Of a stretch of DNA of 64,000 nt, positions 8,845 through 16,487 are shown in pieces; position 1 is the first letter of the stretch; each line of letters opens with the position of its first letter. Under the pieces are notes generated by a model. That model was not told the origin of the DNA and ran no database searches. It saw nothing but the letters and a program-made list of their open reading frames with translations. A program made the position numbers and the translations under genes. Origin of the DNA: Bryocella elongata (GTDB lineage Bacteria; Acidobacteriota; Terriglobia; Terriglobales; Acidobacteriaceae); NCBI RefSeq assembly GCF_900108185.1, contig NZ_FNVA01000006.1:310001-374000 (forward strand), given 5' to 3'.

Positions 8845-9489
8845 CTAACGCGATGTGCCGGTCTTCGCGAGGCCGCTGATCTGGACAAGCGGATCTTCGC
8901 TGGGCTGTGCGAGCTCCGGACGCTGGATCGATCGCGGGCCGAGCATGGTGACATGCGGAAGCGGGCCGCGCACCATCGCGACTTCGTCGCAGGCGTAGAG
9001 GCGCGGGCAGGTCTGACAGTCCTTGTAGATCTTGTCGGGCATGGCCGTGCGATCGGCCATGCGAAAGCCGAGGTGCTCGAAGTAGTCGGGGATGCGGGTA
9101 AAGAGGCAGACGCTGGTGACGTGATGCTCTTCGCCTTCAGCGATGAGGGCTTCCAGGATGGCATCGCCAGCACCGAGGCCGCGACGGTCCTGACGAACGA
9201 CGATGGAGCGCACTTCAGCGAGGTGCGGTCCATAGAGATGCAGCGCGCCGCAGCCCAGGAAGTCGACCTCGCCGGTCTCGGGATGATCGCGATAAGCGAC
9301 GGTGAAGTCGCGGATGTTCTCGCAGATCTCGGCGAAGCTGCGCTTCAGCAGCGTACCGTCGCCGGAGTGAGCGTTGACGAGGTCGAAGATGTTCTGCGCG
9401 TCTTGCAGATGGGCCTTGTGCACGCGCAGCGGGGCTGCTGCGGGTTCGGTCGCAAGCTGGCCGAGATCGACGGTGGCGAGATCAGTCAT
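8845..9489 (-). CDS. GNAT N-acetyltransferase, probable N-acetylglutamate synthase
   Basis: 214 residues. The GNAT acetyl-CoA loop is RQDRRGLGAGDAILEAL (about residues 98-114), preceded by the beta-4 strand AEVRSIVV. A downstream LFTRIPDYFEHLGFRMADR segment is characteristic of the short GNAT-only N-acetylglutamate synthases and of the acetyltransferase half of ArgA. Its ATG overlaps the argH stop by 8 bp and it closes the arg operon, which otherwise has no argA or argJ in this window. The catalytic role is thus inferred from motif plus context. C-terminal residues beyond 180 look disordered. Confidence 0.78.
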   Translation of the reverse strand: MTDLATVDLGQLATEPAAAPLRVHKAHLQDAQNIFDLVNAHSGDGTLLKRSFAEICENIRDFTVAYRDHPETGEVDFLGCGALHLYGPHLAEVRSIVVRQDRRGLGAGDAILEALIAEGEEHHVTSVCLFTRIPDYFEHLGFRMADRTAMPDKIYKDCQTCPRLYACDEVAMVRGPLPHVTMLGPRSIQRPELAQPSEDPLVQISGLAKTGTSR

Positions 9490-10984
9490 GCGAATCCTCA
9501 ACGGAGGAGATGCCAGATGCTAGATGCGAGATGCGAAGCCTGGCTGCGGCGAGAGCGGTTGCTACCTGATGGGTTGCGGTGCCCCCGGTGACGTCGTGGC
9601 AGTCGAGCGTGGCCTTGAGCGAGATGGCGTCGAAGACGTCAGCGTCGAAGGCTGCGGAGAGGGTGCGAAGGTCTTCGAGCGAGAGAGCGTTGAGCTCGAC
9701 ACCTTTCTCAAGGCCCATGCGTACGGCGTTGCCAACGATCTCATGCGCTTTGCGGAAGGGCACGCCCTTGTTGCTGAGATAAGTGGCGGCGGCCATGGCG
9801 TTGAGGTAGCCGGTCTCGGCGGCGATGCGGAGGTTCGCGGTCTTGAACTTGAGCGCGCGAGTGAAGTTCGGCAGCACGGAGAGCAGGCCGGCGAGCGTGT
9901 CGGCGATGTCGAAGATCTGCTCCTGGCCTTCCTGCAGGTCCTTGTTGTAAGCGAGGGGCAGGCCTTTGACGAGCGTGGAGAGCGCGGTGGATGCGCCGAG
10001 CAGGCGTGCGCTCTTACCGCGAGCAAGCTCGGTGAGGTCGGGGTTCTTCTTCTGCGGCATCGCGGAGCTGCCGGTGGAGAAGGCCTCGGGCAGCTCGATG
10101 AAGGCAAACTCGTTGGTGGCGTAGAGGGTGATCTCTTCGGCAAAACGGGAGATGTGAACGCCCAGTGTTGACGAGGCCTGCGCGAAGTCGAGCATGAAGT
10201 CGCGGTCGGAGGTTGCATCCATGCTGTTCGCGGTGGGAGCCGTGAAGCCGAGAGCCTGCGCCGCGATGGTGCGATCGAGCTTGAGCGTGGCGCCGGCGAT
10301 GGCTCCCGAGCCGAGCGGGCAGAAGTTCATGCGCGCGCGGGCGTCGGCAAAGCGCGAGAGATCGCGCTCCAGCATGGAGACGTAGGCCTGCAGCCAGTGC
10401 GCGATGAGGACAGGCTCGGCGCGCTGCAGATGCGTGAAGCCGGGCATGACCGCTTCGCCGGCTTGTTCGGCGAGGGTGAGCAGGGCATTGGCCCACTCGA
10501 TGAGGTCGAGGATCGTGAGGTCCATCGCGCCGCGCACGAAGAGGCGCATGTCGGTGGCGATCTGCTCGTTGCGGCTGCGGCCGGTGTGGAGCTTGAGGGC
10601 GAGGCCGCCGACTTCTTTGGTGAGCTCGAGCTCGACGAAGTGGTGGATGTCCTCGGCCTGCGGCGCGGAGGCGACGATGGCTGCGCCGACCTGGGCGTCG
10701 GAGACCTCGTAGTCGATCTGGCCGCTGGTGGCGGAGATGCGGTTCGACCAGTTGAGGACGCGCTCGCCGACGCGGGTGAGGCCGGCGAGCATGTGCACGA
10801 GTTCCTCGGGCGTGAGGACGCCGGCTGCGGCGATGGCGCGTGCGTGGGCTGCGGAGGCTGCAACCTCCTGCGCGAGGAGACGCCAGTCGAAGGGGAAGCT
10901 GCGCTGCCACTGCTCGAAGGTACGGTCGAGTGGCTCGCGGAAGCGGCCGGACCACATTTTGACGGGTTGTTGCGTGTCAGACAT
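9482..10984 (-). CDS. argH: Argininosuccinate lyase
   Basis: 500 residues; cleaves argininosuccinate to arginine and fumarate. The fumarase/lyase signature GSSAMPQKKNPD is present, along with KLHTGRSRNEQ and GFTHLQRAEP. Start taken at ATG 10984 (MSDTQQPVKMWSGRF) rather than the in-frame ATG at 11068, whose extension is atypical. The C-terminal tail is longer than usual, and its last codons contain a tandem heptamer array (9508-9535). It overlaps the following GNAT gene by 8 bp. Confidence 0.95.
   Translation of the reverse strand: MSDTQQPVKMWSGRFREPLDRTFEQWQRSFPFDWRLLAQEVAASAAHARAIAAAGVLTPEELVHMLAGLTRVGERVLNWSNRISATSGQIDYEVSDAQVGAAIVASAPQAEDIHHFVELELTKEVGGLALKLHTGRSRNEQIATDMRLFVRGAMDLTILDLIEWANALLTLAEQAGEAVMPGFTHLQRAEPVLIAHWLQAYVSMLERDLSRFADARARMNFCPLGSGAIAGATLKLDRTIAAQALGFTAPTANSMDATSDRDFMLDFAQASSTLGVHISRFAEEITLYATNEFAFIELPEAFSTGSSAMPQKKNPDLTELARGKSARLLGASTALSTLVKGLPLAYNKDLQEGQEQIFDIADTLAGLLSVLPNFTRALKFKTANLRIAAETGYLNAMAAATYLSNKGVPFRKAHEIVGNAVRMGLEKGVELNALSLEDLRTLSAAFDADVFDAISLKATLDCHDVTGGTATHQVATALAAARLRISHLASGISSVEDSHD
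9508..9535. repeat. Tandem heptamer array (AGATGCN x4) in the 3' end of argH
   Basis: Four consecutive 7-mers AGATGCC, AGATGCT, AGATGCG, AGATGCG. Coding in argH despite the period not being a multiple of 3. Confidence 0.85.
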
Positions 10985-11043
10985 TGCTTGTTGCTTTCTT
11001 GAGCCTTTGCCTACGGCCATTGTTGCGATGCGAGCGAGACGCA

Positions 11044-11077
11044 GATTCCCTTCGGGAATGACAAACAAAAGGGAATC
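11044..11077. repeat. Inverted-repeat element between argF and argH
   Basis: GATTCCC (11044-11050) and GGGAATC (11071-11077) flank a smaller TTCCC-TTC-GGGAA hairpin (11046-11058). REP-like in form; also a possible processing or attenuation hairpin within the operon. Confidence 0.45.
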
Positions 11078-11091
11078 CGGAACATAAGAAG

Positions 11092-12135
11092 CTACCGTCG
11101 CGTGCGCTTGTGGTTGGCAGGCAGCTTCTTCGCTCCGCCGAGGAGCATCAGCGTGATCGCTTTCTGTGCGTGCATTCTGTTCTCGGCCTGGTCGAAGACT
11201 ACGGACTGGGGGCCGTCGAGGACTTCGTCGGTGACTTCGGCGTTGCGGTGGGCGGGGAGGCAGTGCATGAAGACCGCGGATTCGAGCGCCTTGGACATCA
11301 GCTCGGCGTTGACCTGGTAGGGCTTGAAGATGGGAGCGCGTTTGGTGGCTTCGTTCTCCTGGCCCATGGAGTAGACGGCGTCGGTGTAGATCGCATCCGC
11401 GCCTGTTGCGGCCTTTGCTGCGTCGTGGGTCAGGGTGAGCGAACCGCCCGAAGCTTCGGCGATCTCGATGGTCTTGTGGATGATGTCGAGGTTGGGCTCG
11501 TAGCCCTTGGGCGTGGCGATGGTTGTGTGCACGCCGAGCAGGGCGCCGGCAAGCATGAGCGAGTGGCAGACATTGTTGCCGTCGCCGACGTAGGCGAACT
11601 TGAGTCCTTCGACGGAGCCGAAGCGCTCTTCGAGGGTCATGAAGTCGGCGATGGCCTGGCAGGGATGCTCGAGATCGGAGAGCGCGTTGATGACGGGGAC
11701 CTTGGCGTTCTCGGCCATCTCGGTGACGGTGTCGTGCGCGAAGGTGCGCAGGACGATGACGTTGGTCCAGCGCTCGACGTTATGCGCGACGTCGGGGATG
11801 GACTCACGCTCGCCAAGGGGCTCGCCCTTCTGGTCGACGAACATGGCGTTGCCGCCGGTGGTGTTCATCGCGACCTCGAAGGTGAGGCGTGTGCGCAGCG
11901 AGGGCTTCTCGAAGAACATCACCATCTGCTTGGCGTCGAGCGCGTGGCGGAAGTCCTCGGGCTGAGCCTTGACCGTGTGGGCGAGCTCCAGGATCGCTGC
12001 GAGCTCTGCGACCGAGAGGTCGGCAATGGAGGTGAGGTCGCGGCCCATGAGGCCCTTGGCGACCTCGGTGTAGGCTGTGTCGGACTGGATGCCGAGCGTA
12101 ACGGCGCGGGAGTTGATCGGGATCGTTTTGTCCAT
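11092..12135 (-). CDS. argF: Ornithine carbamoyltransferase
   Basis: 347 residues; makes citrulline from ornithine and carbamoyl phosphate. Carbamoyl-phosphate loop FEKPSLRTRLTFEV, second motif HPCQAIADF, ornithine loop AVYSMGQE and catalytic MHCLPAHR are all present. The SMG loop favours ornithine over N-acetylornithine as substrate. The N terminus has about 30 residues more than a minimal enzyme; a GTG or later ATG start is possible, but the ATG at 12135 begins the open frame. It lies between argD and argH on the same strand. Confidence 0.93.
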   Translation of the reverse strand: MDKTIPINSRAVTLGIQSDTAYTEVAKGLMGRDLTSIADLSVAELAAILELAHTVKAQPEDFRHALDAKQMVMFFEKPSLRTRLTFEVAMNTTGGNAMFVDQKGEPLGERESIPDVAHNVERWTNVIVLRTFAHDTVTEMAENAKVPVINALSDLEHPCQAIADFMTLEERFGSVEGLKFAYVGDGNNVCHSLMLAGALLGVHTTIATPKGYEPNLDIIHKTIEIAEASGGSLTLTHDAAKAATGADAIYTDAVYSMGQENEATKRAPIFKPYQVNAELMSKALESAVFMHCLPAHRNAEVTDEVLDGPQSVVFDQAENRMHAQKAITLMLLGGAKKLPANHKRTRR

Positions 12136-12153
12136 GGGGGTAGCTTTTCGCTT

Positions 12154-12234
12154 CTAGCTCCTAGCTGCTAGCGTTCGTTCTCGGCTCTCGGTGGTACGTT
12201 CTCAGTGGCCAGTTCCCAGTTTCCCAGATGCCAG
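12154..12234. repeat. Composite heptamer arrays between argD and argF
   Basis: CTAGCTC-CTAGCTG-CTAGCGT (12154-12174), then TTCTCGG-CTCTCGG (12178-12191), then NNNNCAG-type units TTCTCAG, TGGCCAG, TTCCCAG, TTCCCAG, ATGCCAG (12199-12234, with one extra base at 12220). The period of 7 is maintained across most of the intergenic space. Confidence 0.8.
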
Positions 12235-12236
12235 GT

Positions 12237-13481
12237 TCAATTGGTGGCGGTGAGGGCGGCGTCGGTGGATTTGACTTCCTGCTGGGTGAACAGTTCATCC
12301 AGCGCAGCGATGGTCTGGTCGACGTGCTCGCGAGTGATGAGGAAGGGCGGAAGAAAGCGCAGCACGGTCTCATGCGTGCGGTTGAGCACGATGTGCTTTG
12401 CGAACATGCCGTCGAGCACGCTCTTCGCCACATCAGCCGAGTGCATCTCGACGCCGAGCATGAGGCCCATGCCGCGAACCTCTGCGATGCTTTCGTGCTT
12501 GCCCTTGAGGCTGTTGAGTTGGGCGATGAAGTAGTTGCCGATCTCGGCGGCGTGATCGAGCAGCTTCGCGTGCTTGATCTCGTCGATGACGGCGATGGCG
12601 ACGCCAGTTGCCAACGGGTTACCGCCGAAGGTGGTGCCGTGCATGCCTGGAGTAAAGGCGCGCGAGGCTTCCTCGGTGGCGAGCATCGCGCCCATGGGTA
12701 CACCGCCAGCGAGCGGCTTGGCCAGCGTGGTGATGTCGGGCTGAATGTCGTAGTGCTGATAGGCGCACCACTTGCCGGTGCGGCCCATGCCGGACTGGAT
12801 CTCGTCGAGCAGCAGGAGGGCGCCGGTGGAGTCGCAAAGCTCGCGCGCGGTGCGCAGGAACTCTTCGCTGACGGGATTGATGCCGCCTTCGCCCTGCAGG
12901 ACTTCGATGCAGACGCCGCAGACCTCTTCACTGAAGGCAGCCTTGAGGGCAGCAACATCGTTGAAGGGGATGTGCACGACGTCGGGCATGACGGGCTGGA
13001 AGGGCTCGCGGTAAGCAGCCTTGTGGGTGGTGGCGACGGAGCCCATGGTGCGGCCGTGGAAGCTGTTCTCGAGCGCGATGAAGCGTGTGCCGATGTGCTT
13101 GCCTTCCGCGCGGAGCAGGCCGGCGTGGGCGCGGGCGAGCTTGAGCGCGGCCTCCCAGGCTTCGGTGCCGGAGTTGCAGAAGAAGACGCGGTCGAGGCCG
13201 GTCATCTCGGTGAGGCGCAGTGCGAGCTCCGTGGTGTTCGCGTTGTAGAAGAGGTTCGAGGTATGGATGAGCGACTCAGCCTGCTTGGCGAGCGCGTTGG
13301 TGATGACGGGGTGGTTGTAACCCAGCGCGCAGACACCGATGCCGGAGAGCAGGTCGAGATAGTCGTTGCCCTGGTCATCGCGGAGGTAGACGCCATTGCC
13401 CGAGACGAACTCGATGGGGTTGCGTGCGTAGGTCTGCATCAGCAGCTTGGATTCGGCGGCCTGGAGATCGGCGAGGGGCAT
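12237..13481 (-). CDS. argD: Acetylornithine aminotransferase
   Basis: 414 residues, class-III PLP aminotransferase converting N-acetylglutamate semialdehyde to N-acetylornithine. GTEAWEAALKLAR (phosphate-binding start), LLLDEIQSGMGRTGK and the PLP-lysine region TTLAKPLAGGVPMG are clear. The start at 13481 (MPLADLQAAESK) has an AAGGAG Shine-Dalgarno 7 nt upstream; the longer frame to 13583 reads through a heptamer array and is rejected. No argE or argJ is present in the window, so deacetylation or acetyl recycling is encoded elsewhere. Confidence 0.94.
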   Translation of the reverse strand: MPLADLQAAESKLLMQTYARNPIEFVSGNGVYLRDDQGNDYLDLLSGIGVCALGYNHPVITNALAKQAESLIHTSNLFYNANTTELALRLTEMTGLDRVFFCNSGTEAWEAALKLARAHAGLLRAEGKHIGTRFIALENSFHGRTMGSVATTHKAAYREPFQPVMPDVVHIPFNDVAALKAAFSEEVCGVCIEVLQGEGGINPVSEEFLRTARELCDSTGALLLLDEIQSGMGRTGKWCAYQHYDIQPDITTLAKPLAGGVPMGAMLATEEASRAFTPGMHGTTFGGNPLATGVAIAVIDEIKHAKLLDHAAEIGNYFIAQLNSLKGKHESIAEVRGMGLMLGVEMHSADVAKSVLDGMFAKHIVLNRTHETVLRFLPPFLITREHVDQTIAALDELFTQQEVKSTDAALTATN

Positions 13482-13518
13482 GGGGTGACTCCTTGGGGCG
13501 ACGTTGTACGTGGTGCGA

Positions 13519-13589
13519 TGTTGGGTGTTGGGTGTTCGGTGTTGGGCGGGATCGCTCGGATCCCAACATCCAACACCCGACACCCAACA
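13519..13589. repeat. Inverted pair of heptamer arrays between argB and argD
   Basis: TGTTGGG, TGTTGGG, TGTTCGG, TGTTGGG (13519-13546), a 15-nt centre, then CCCAACA, TCCAACA, CCCGACA, CCCAACA (13562-13589). The two arrays are reverse complements and can form a 28-bp imperfect stem. Confidence 0.92.
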
Positions 13590-13593
13590 ACGG

Positions 13594-14385
13594 TCAGGCG
13601 GCGATGACTTCGGTGCCGTCTTCGACGCGGGAGTTGACGAACTCGGTAAGCAGCTCCGCGCGGTTGGCCGGCAAGATTCGGACTCGCTTCACGCCGTGCA
13701 GCAGGGCGTTCTTGCAGGCTTCGAGCTTGGGCAGCATGCCGCCGGTGATGACCGCGTTCTGCTCGAGCGCGGGCAGCTCCTTCAGCGAGAGCCAACGCAT
13801 CACGTTGCCGTCCGCCCCCTTCACTCCGGGAACGTCGGTGAGGAAGACCAGGGCCTCGGCGTTGGTGGCGACGGCGCAGGCCGAGGCCATCTCGTCGGCG
13901 TTGATGTTGTAGTACTCGCCATCGAAGCCGAGCGCGATGGAGCTGATGACGGGCACAGCGCCCATCGCCCAGATGGCGTCGAGCCAGCGGGGATCGGTCT
14001 GCGCGATCTCGCCGACGAAGCCCAGGTCTCCGACGGCGGGGTCGGTCTGCTTCTTGCGGGCGCGGAAGACGTGACCATCGCCGCCGGTGAGGCCCATGGC
14101 GGACTGTCCAGCCTTGGTGAGCGCGGCGACGAGCGTCTTGTTCACGCGGCCGCCGAGGACCATGAGGGCAGCGTCGCGGGTCTCGGCGTCGGTGATGCGG
14201 AGGCCGGAGACAAACTCGCTCTTCTTGCCGATCTGCGCAAGCAGCTTGGTGAGCTGCACGCCGCCGCCGTGGACCACGGCGACCTTGTGTCCGTCATTGA
14301 CGAGGTCCGCGATGGAGCGCGAGCAGCGCTCCAGCAGCTCCGGGTCCTGCAGCGTTGCGCCGCCAAGTTTGACTACAAATTTCAT
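13594..14385 (-). CDS. argB: Acetylglutamate kinase
   Basis: 263 residues; phosphorylates N-acetylglutamate in the second arginine step. N-terminal MKFVVKLGGATL, the VVHGGG glycine loop near residue 37, and NINADEMA plus ITGGMLPK of the amino-acid kinase fold are present. It lacks the N-terminal helix found in arginine-sensitive kinases, so feedback control by arginine is doubtful, leaving ArgR as the visible control. It lies 21 bp after argC. Confidence 0.95.
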   Translation of the reverse strand: MKFVVKLGGATLQDPELLERCSRSIADLVNDGHKVAVVHGGGVQLTKLLAQIGKKSEFVSGLRITDAETRDAALMVLGGRVNKTLVAALTKAGQSAMGLTGGDGHVFRARKKQTDPAVGDLGFVGEIAQTDPRWLDAIWAMGAVPVISSIALGFDGEYYNINADEMASACAVATNAEALVFLTDVPGVKGADGNVMRWLSLKELPALEQNAVITGGMLPKLEACKNALLHGVKRVRILPANRAELLTEFVNSRVEDGTEVIAA

Positions 14386-14406
14386 GTGAACTCCGAGATG
14401 CGATCT

Positions 14407-15531
14407 TTACTGCAGGCCGTCGGCTTCATGGAAGCCGGCCATCAGGTTCATGTTCTGCACGGCCTGTGACGCCGCGCCCTTCAACAGGTTATCGAGGCAG
14501 CTGACTACCAGCAGGCGCTGCTTGTCCGGTGCGAGCTGGAAGCCGATGTCGCAGAAGCTGGAGCGGACGACGTGCTGAATCTCCGGCAGCATCGGGCTGG
14601 TGCGGACGCGGACCATCGGAGCGTCGGCGTAGAAGGTGTCGAAGATCTCCTGCACGGCAGCGGTCGTGGATGGCTGCGAGAGCTTTGCGTAGACGGTGGA
14701 CATGATGCCGCGCGGGATGGGCAGCAGGTGCGGCGTGAACTGGAACTGGCTGTTGTCGAGCGAAAGCTGCTCGAGCATCTCGCCGGTGTGGCGATGGCCG
14801 AAGGGAGCGTAGACGGAGAGATTGTCTGCCGCGTGCATGAAGTGTGTGTTGGCGGTCGGGCTCTTGCCTGCGCCACTGACGCCGCTCTTCGAGTCGGAGA
14901 TGATGCCGCGATCGAGGTCCAGCACGTTGGCGCGGACGAGGGGCGCGAGCGCGAGGATGATCGACGTCGCATAACAGCCGGGATTCGCGACGAGGCGGGC
15001 TGTCTTGATCTGAGGCCCATGCAGCTCAGGGGAGCCATAGACGGCCTCACGCTGCAGGGCAGCGCCGATGGCGGGGTCCGGGTCGGTGAGCTTGTAGATG
15101 GCGCGGTTGGCGTCCTCCTGCAGCCGCCATGCGGCGGAGAGGTCGATGACGCGGATGCCGTGCTTCAGCGCGACGGGCGCCCAGCTGCGGGCCTCGTCGT
15201 GCGGTGTGGCGAGGAAGAGGATGTCGATTTTTTCGCGGGCCAGGGCCTCGAAGTCGAATGGGACGAGGGTGAGCTCGTCGGCGTGGGGCAGGTGCGAGAG
15301 CTGCGGATGCAGCGAGGTCAGCGTGACGGGCGCGGCGGAAGCATCGGCGCCGGCACGGCCGAGCAGCATGGGCGGCGTGTTCTTGAGCCGCGGATGCGAA
15401 AGCAGCAGGCGAGCGAGCTCCGCGCCAGCGTAGCCGGTGACTCCGGCGATGGCGGTGCGGAGCGTGGACTTGGTGCTGGGCTCAACGGTCTGCGTAGCAA
15501 TATCGATGTCGAGTTGTGCGGTAGCGGTCAC
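14407..15531 (-). CDS. argC: N-acetyl-gamma-glutamyl-phosphate reductase
   Basis: 374 residues; reduces acetylglutamyl phosphate to the semialdehyde. The NADP motif AGVTGYAGAELARLL is near residue 29, the catalytic cysteine lies in VANPGCYATS, and HRHTGEM carries the conserved histidines. The first 25 residues are not conserved in form, and a slightly later start cannot be excluded. First structural gene after argR. Confidence 0.94.
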   Translation of the reverse strand: MTATAQLDIDIATQTVEPSTKSTLRTAIAGVTGYAGAELARLLLSHPRLKNTPPMLLGRAGADASAAPVTLTSLHPQLSHLPHADELTLVPFDFEALAREKIDILFLATPHDEARSWAPVALKHGIRVIDLSAAWRLQEDANRAIYKLTDPDPAIGAALQREAVYGSPELHGPQIKTARLVANPGCYATSIILALAPLVRANVLDLDRGIISDSKSGVSGAGKSPTANTHFMHAADNLSVYAPFGHRHTGEMLEQLSLDNSQFQFTPHLLPIPRGIMSTVYAKLSQPSTTAAVQEIFDTFYADAPMVRVRTSPMLPEIQHVVRSSFCDIGFQLAPDKQRLLVVSCLDNLLKGAASQAVQNMNLMAGFHEADGLQ

Positions 15532-15670
15532 GTCTGGATGCCTTCCGGTTCAGGCTTCGGTCAGCTCGCAGGGCATGCTAACGGATGCATGCGACAGGCG
15601 AGAGAAAGGGACGGTGTGGGAGAGATTCAGGGTGCGGGCCTCATGTGCGGCGCCACCCGGTCTTGCCGGC

Positions 15671-16108
15671 CTACGCAAGGTAGGCCTCCATTCGCCTGCG
15701 GAACTCATCCGCATTGCGAAGGTCGGGGCAGATCACCAACACTGTATTATCGCCCGCGATGGTGCCGATGACCTCATCGAATTCCTCGTAATCGATCGAT
15801 GCGGCGACGGGCTGGGCTCCGCCCATGGTGGTGTGAATCACGATGAGGTTCTGAGCCTGCTTCACGCCAGTGCCAAAGCTTTCCAGCATGCCAGCGATGG
15901 ACGGGAGCTCGTTCTCTTCTGACTCGCCTTCGGGAAGCTCATATCCGTCCGGACCCTTGAGCAGCTTCAGCTCGCGGATGTCGCGGGAGAGCGTTGCCTG
16001 GGTGACGTGGATGCCGCCCTGAGCCAGCTTGCGGCGCAGCTCGTCCTGATTGGTGACGGAGGTCTTCACCAGCAGGTCCTTGATCGCGTTGTGCCGAACT
16101 GTCTTCAT
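15671..16108 (-). CDS. argR: Arginine repressor
   Basis: 145 residues. The N-terminal winged helix ends in TQATLSRDIRELKL, the ArgR recognition helix. The C-terminal oligomerisation and arginine-binding domain has GTIAGDNTVLVI, matching the family's GT-AGDDT motif. It is the first gene of the operon it presumably controls, downstream of two ARG boxes, so it should be autoregulated. Confidence 0.95.
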   Translation of the reverse strand: MKTVRHNAIKDLLVKTSVTNQDELRRKLAQGGIHVTQATLSRDIRELKLLKGPDGYELPEGESEENELPSIAGMLESFGTGVKQAQNLIVIHTTMGGAQPVAASIDYEEFDEVIGTIAGDNTVLVICPDLRNADEFRRRMEAYLA

Positions 16109-16201
16109 GGGTTCCCGTGGAGCCTGAGGTCCGGGGAGGTGTATCTCCCGGACGGACGCCTGAATCTAAACGCAAAAACGTGACGCCGGAGCGCCACGCG
16201 T

Positions 16202-16240
16202 GATGCATAAAGTCTCAGTCACTATGTATAAATATTCATG
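16202..16240. promoter_or_regulatory. Tandem ARG boxes (ArgR operator)
   Basis: Box A 16223-16240 (TATGTATAAATATTCATG) matches the consensus TNTGNATWWWWATNCANA at all but the last defined base. Box B 16202-16219 is weaker, with TGxAT and CA half-sites kept. The boxes are 3 bp apart, the spacing of classical E. coli operators, so an ArgR hexamer could span both. Confidence 0.85.
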
Positions 16241-16253
16241 GCCCAGATGTCAA
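16225..16253 (-). promoter_or_regulatory. Sigma-70-type promoter of the arginine operon
   Basis: On the minus strand TTGACA (16253-16248), 17-bp spacer, TATACA (16230-16225). ARG box A covers the -10 and most of the spacer; box B covers the start-site region. ArgR binding would block RNA polymerase directly. The leader to argR is about 110 nt. Confidence 0.85.
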
Positions 16254-16487
16254 GTCATCCGGGCGCCGGGCTGGAAAAGCTGTGAATCCCGTCTTTCGGG
16301 GGCGCATATTTCACGTGGAATGGCTGAGCGAGGATGGGTCCGGTTGGCCCTGTCTACAAGGGAATCGCGGGATCTTTGAGCGGAAGCTGAAGCGTGAGGA
16401 GTGCGTCAAGCCGTTGTCCTTGAGGGTCTCGGCCTTTTTCCCGGGAGGCCATGTTCGGAAACGCAGAAACGGAATAATATAACAATC

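Larger units (their letters stand above)
16109..16487. other. Divergent argR/gltB intergenic region
   Basis: 379 bp without a gene. It holds the arg promoter and ARG boxes (16202-16253). Towards gltB I see no convincing -35/-10 pair; the AT-rich stretch GGAATAATATAAC just before the gltB ATG could be a -10 element only for a near-leaderless message. No riboswitch-like fold was recognised. Confidence 0.5.

Noticed and set aside
13519-13589. CRISPR-like array
   Set aside because: Units are 7 nt with no spacers and no cas genes are present; it is a tandem repeat.
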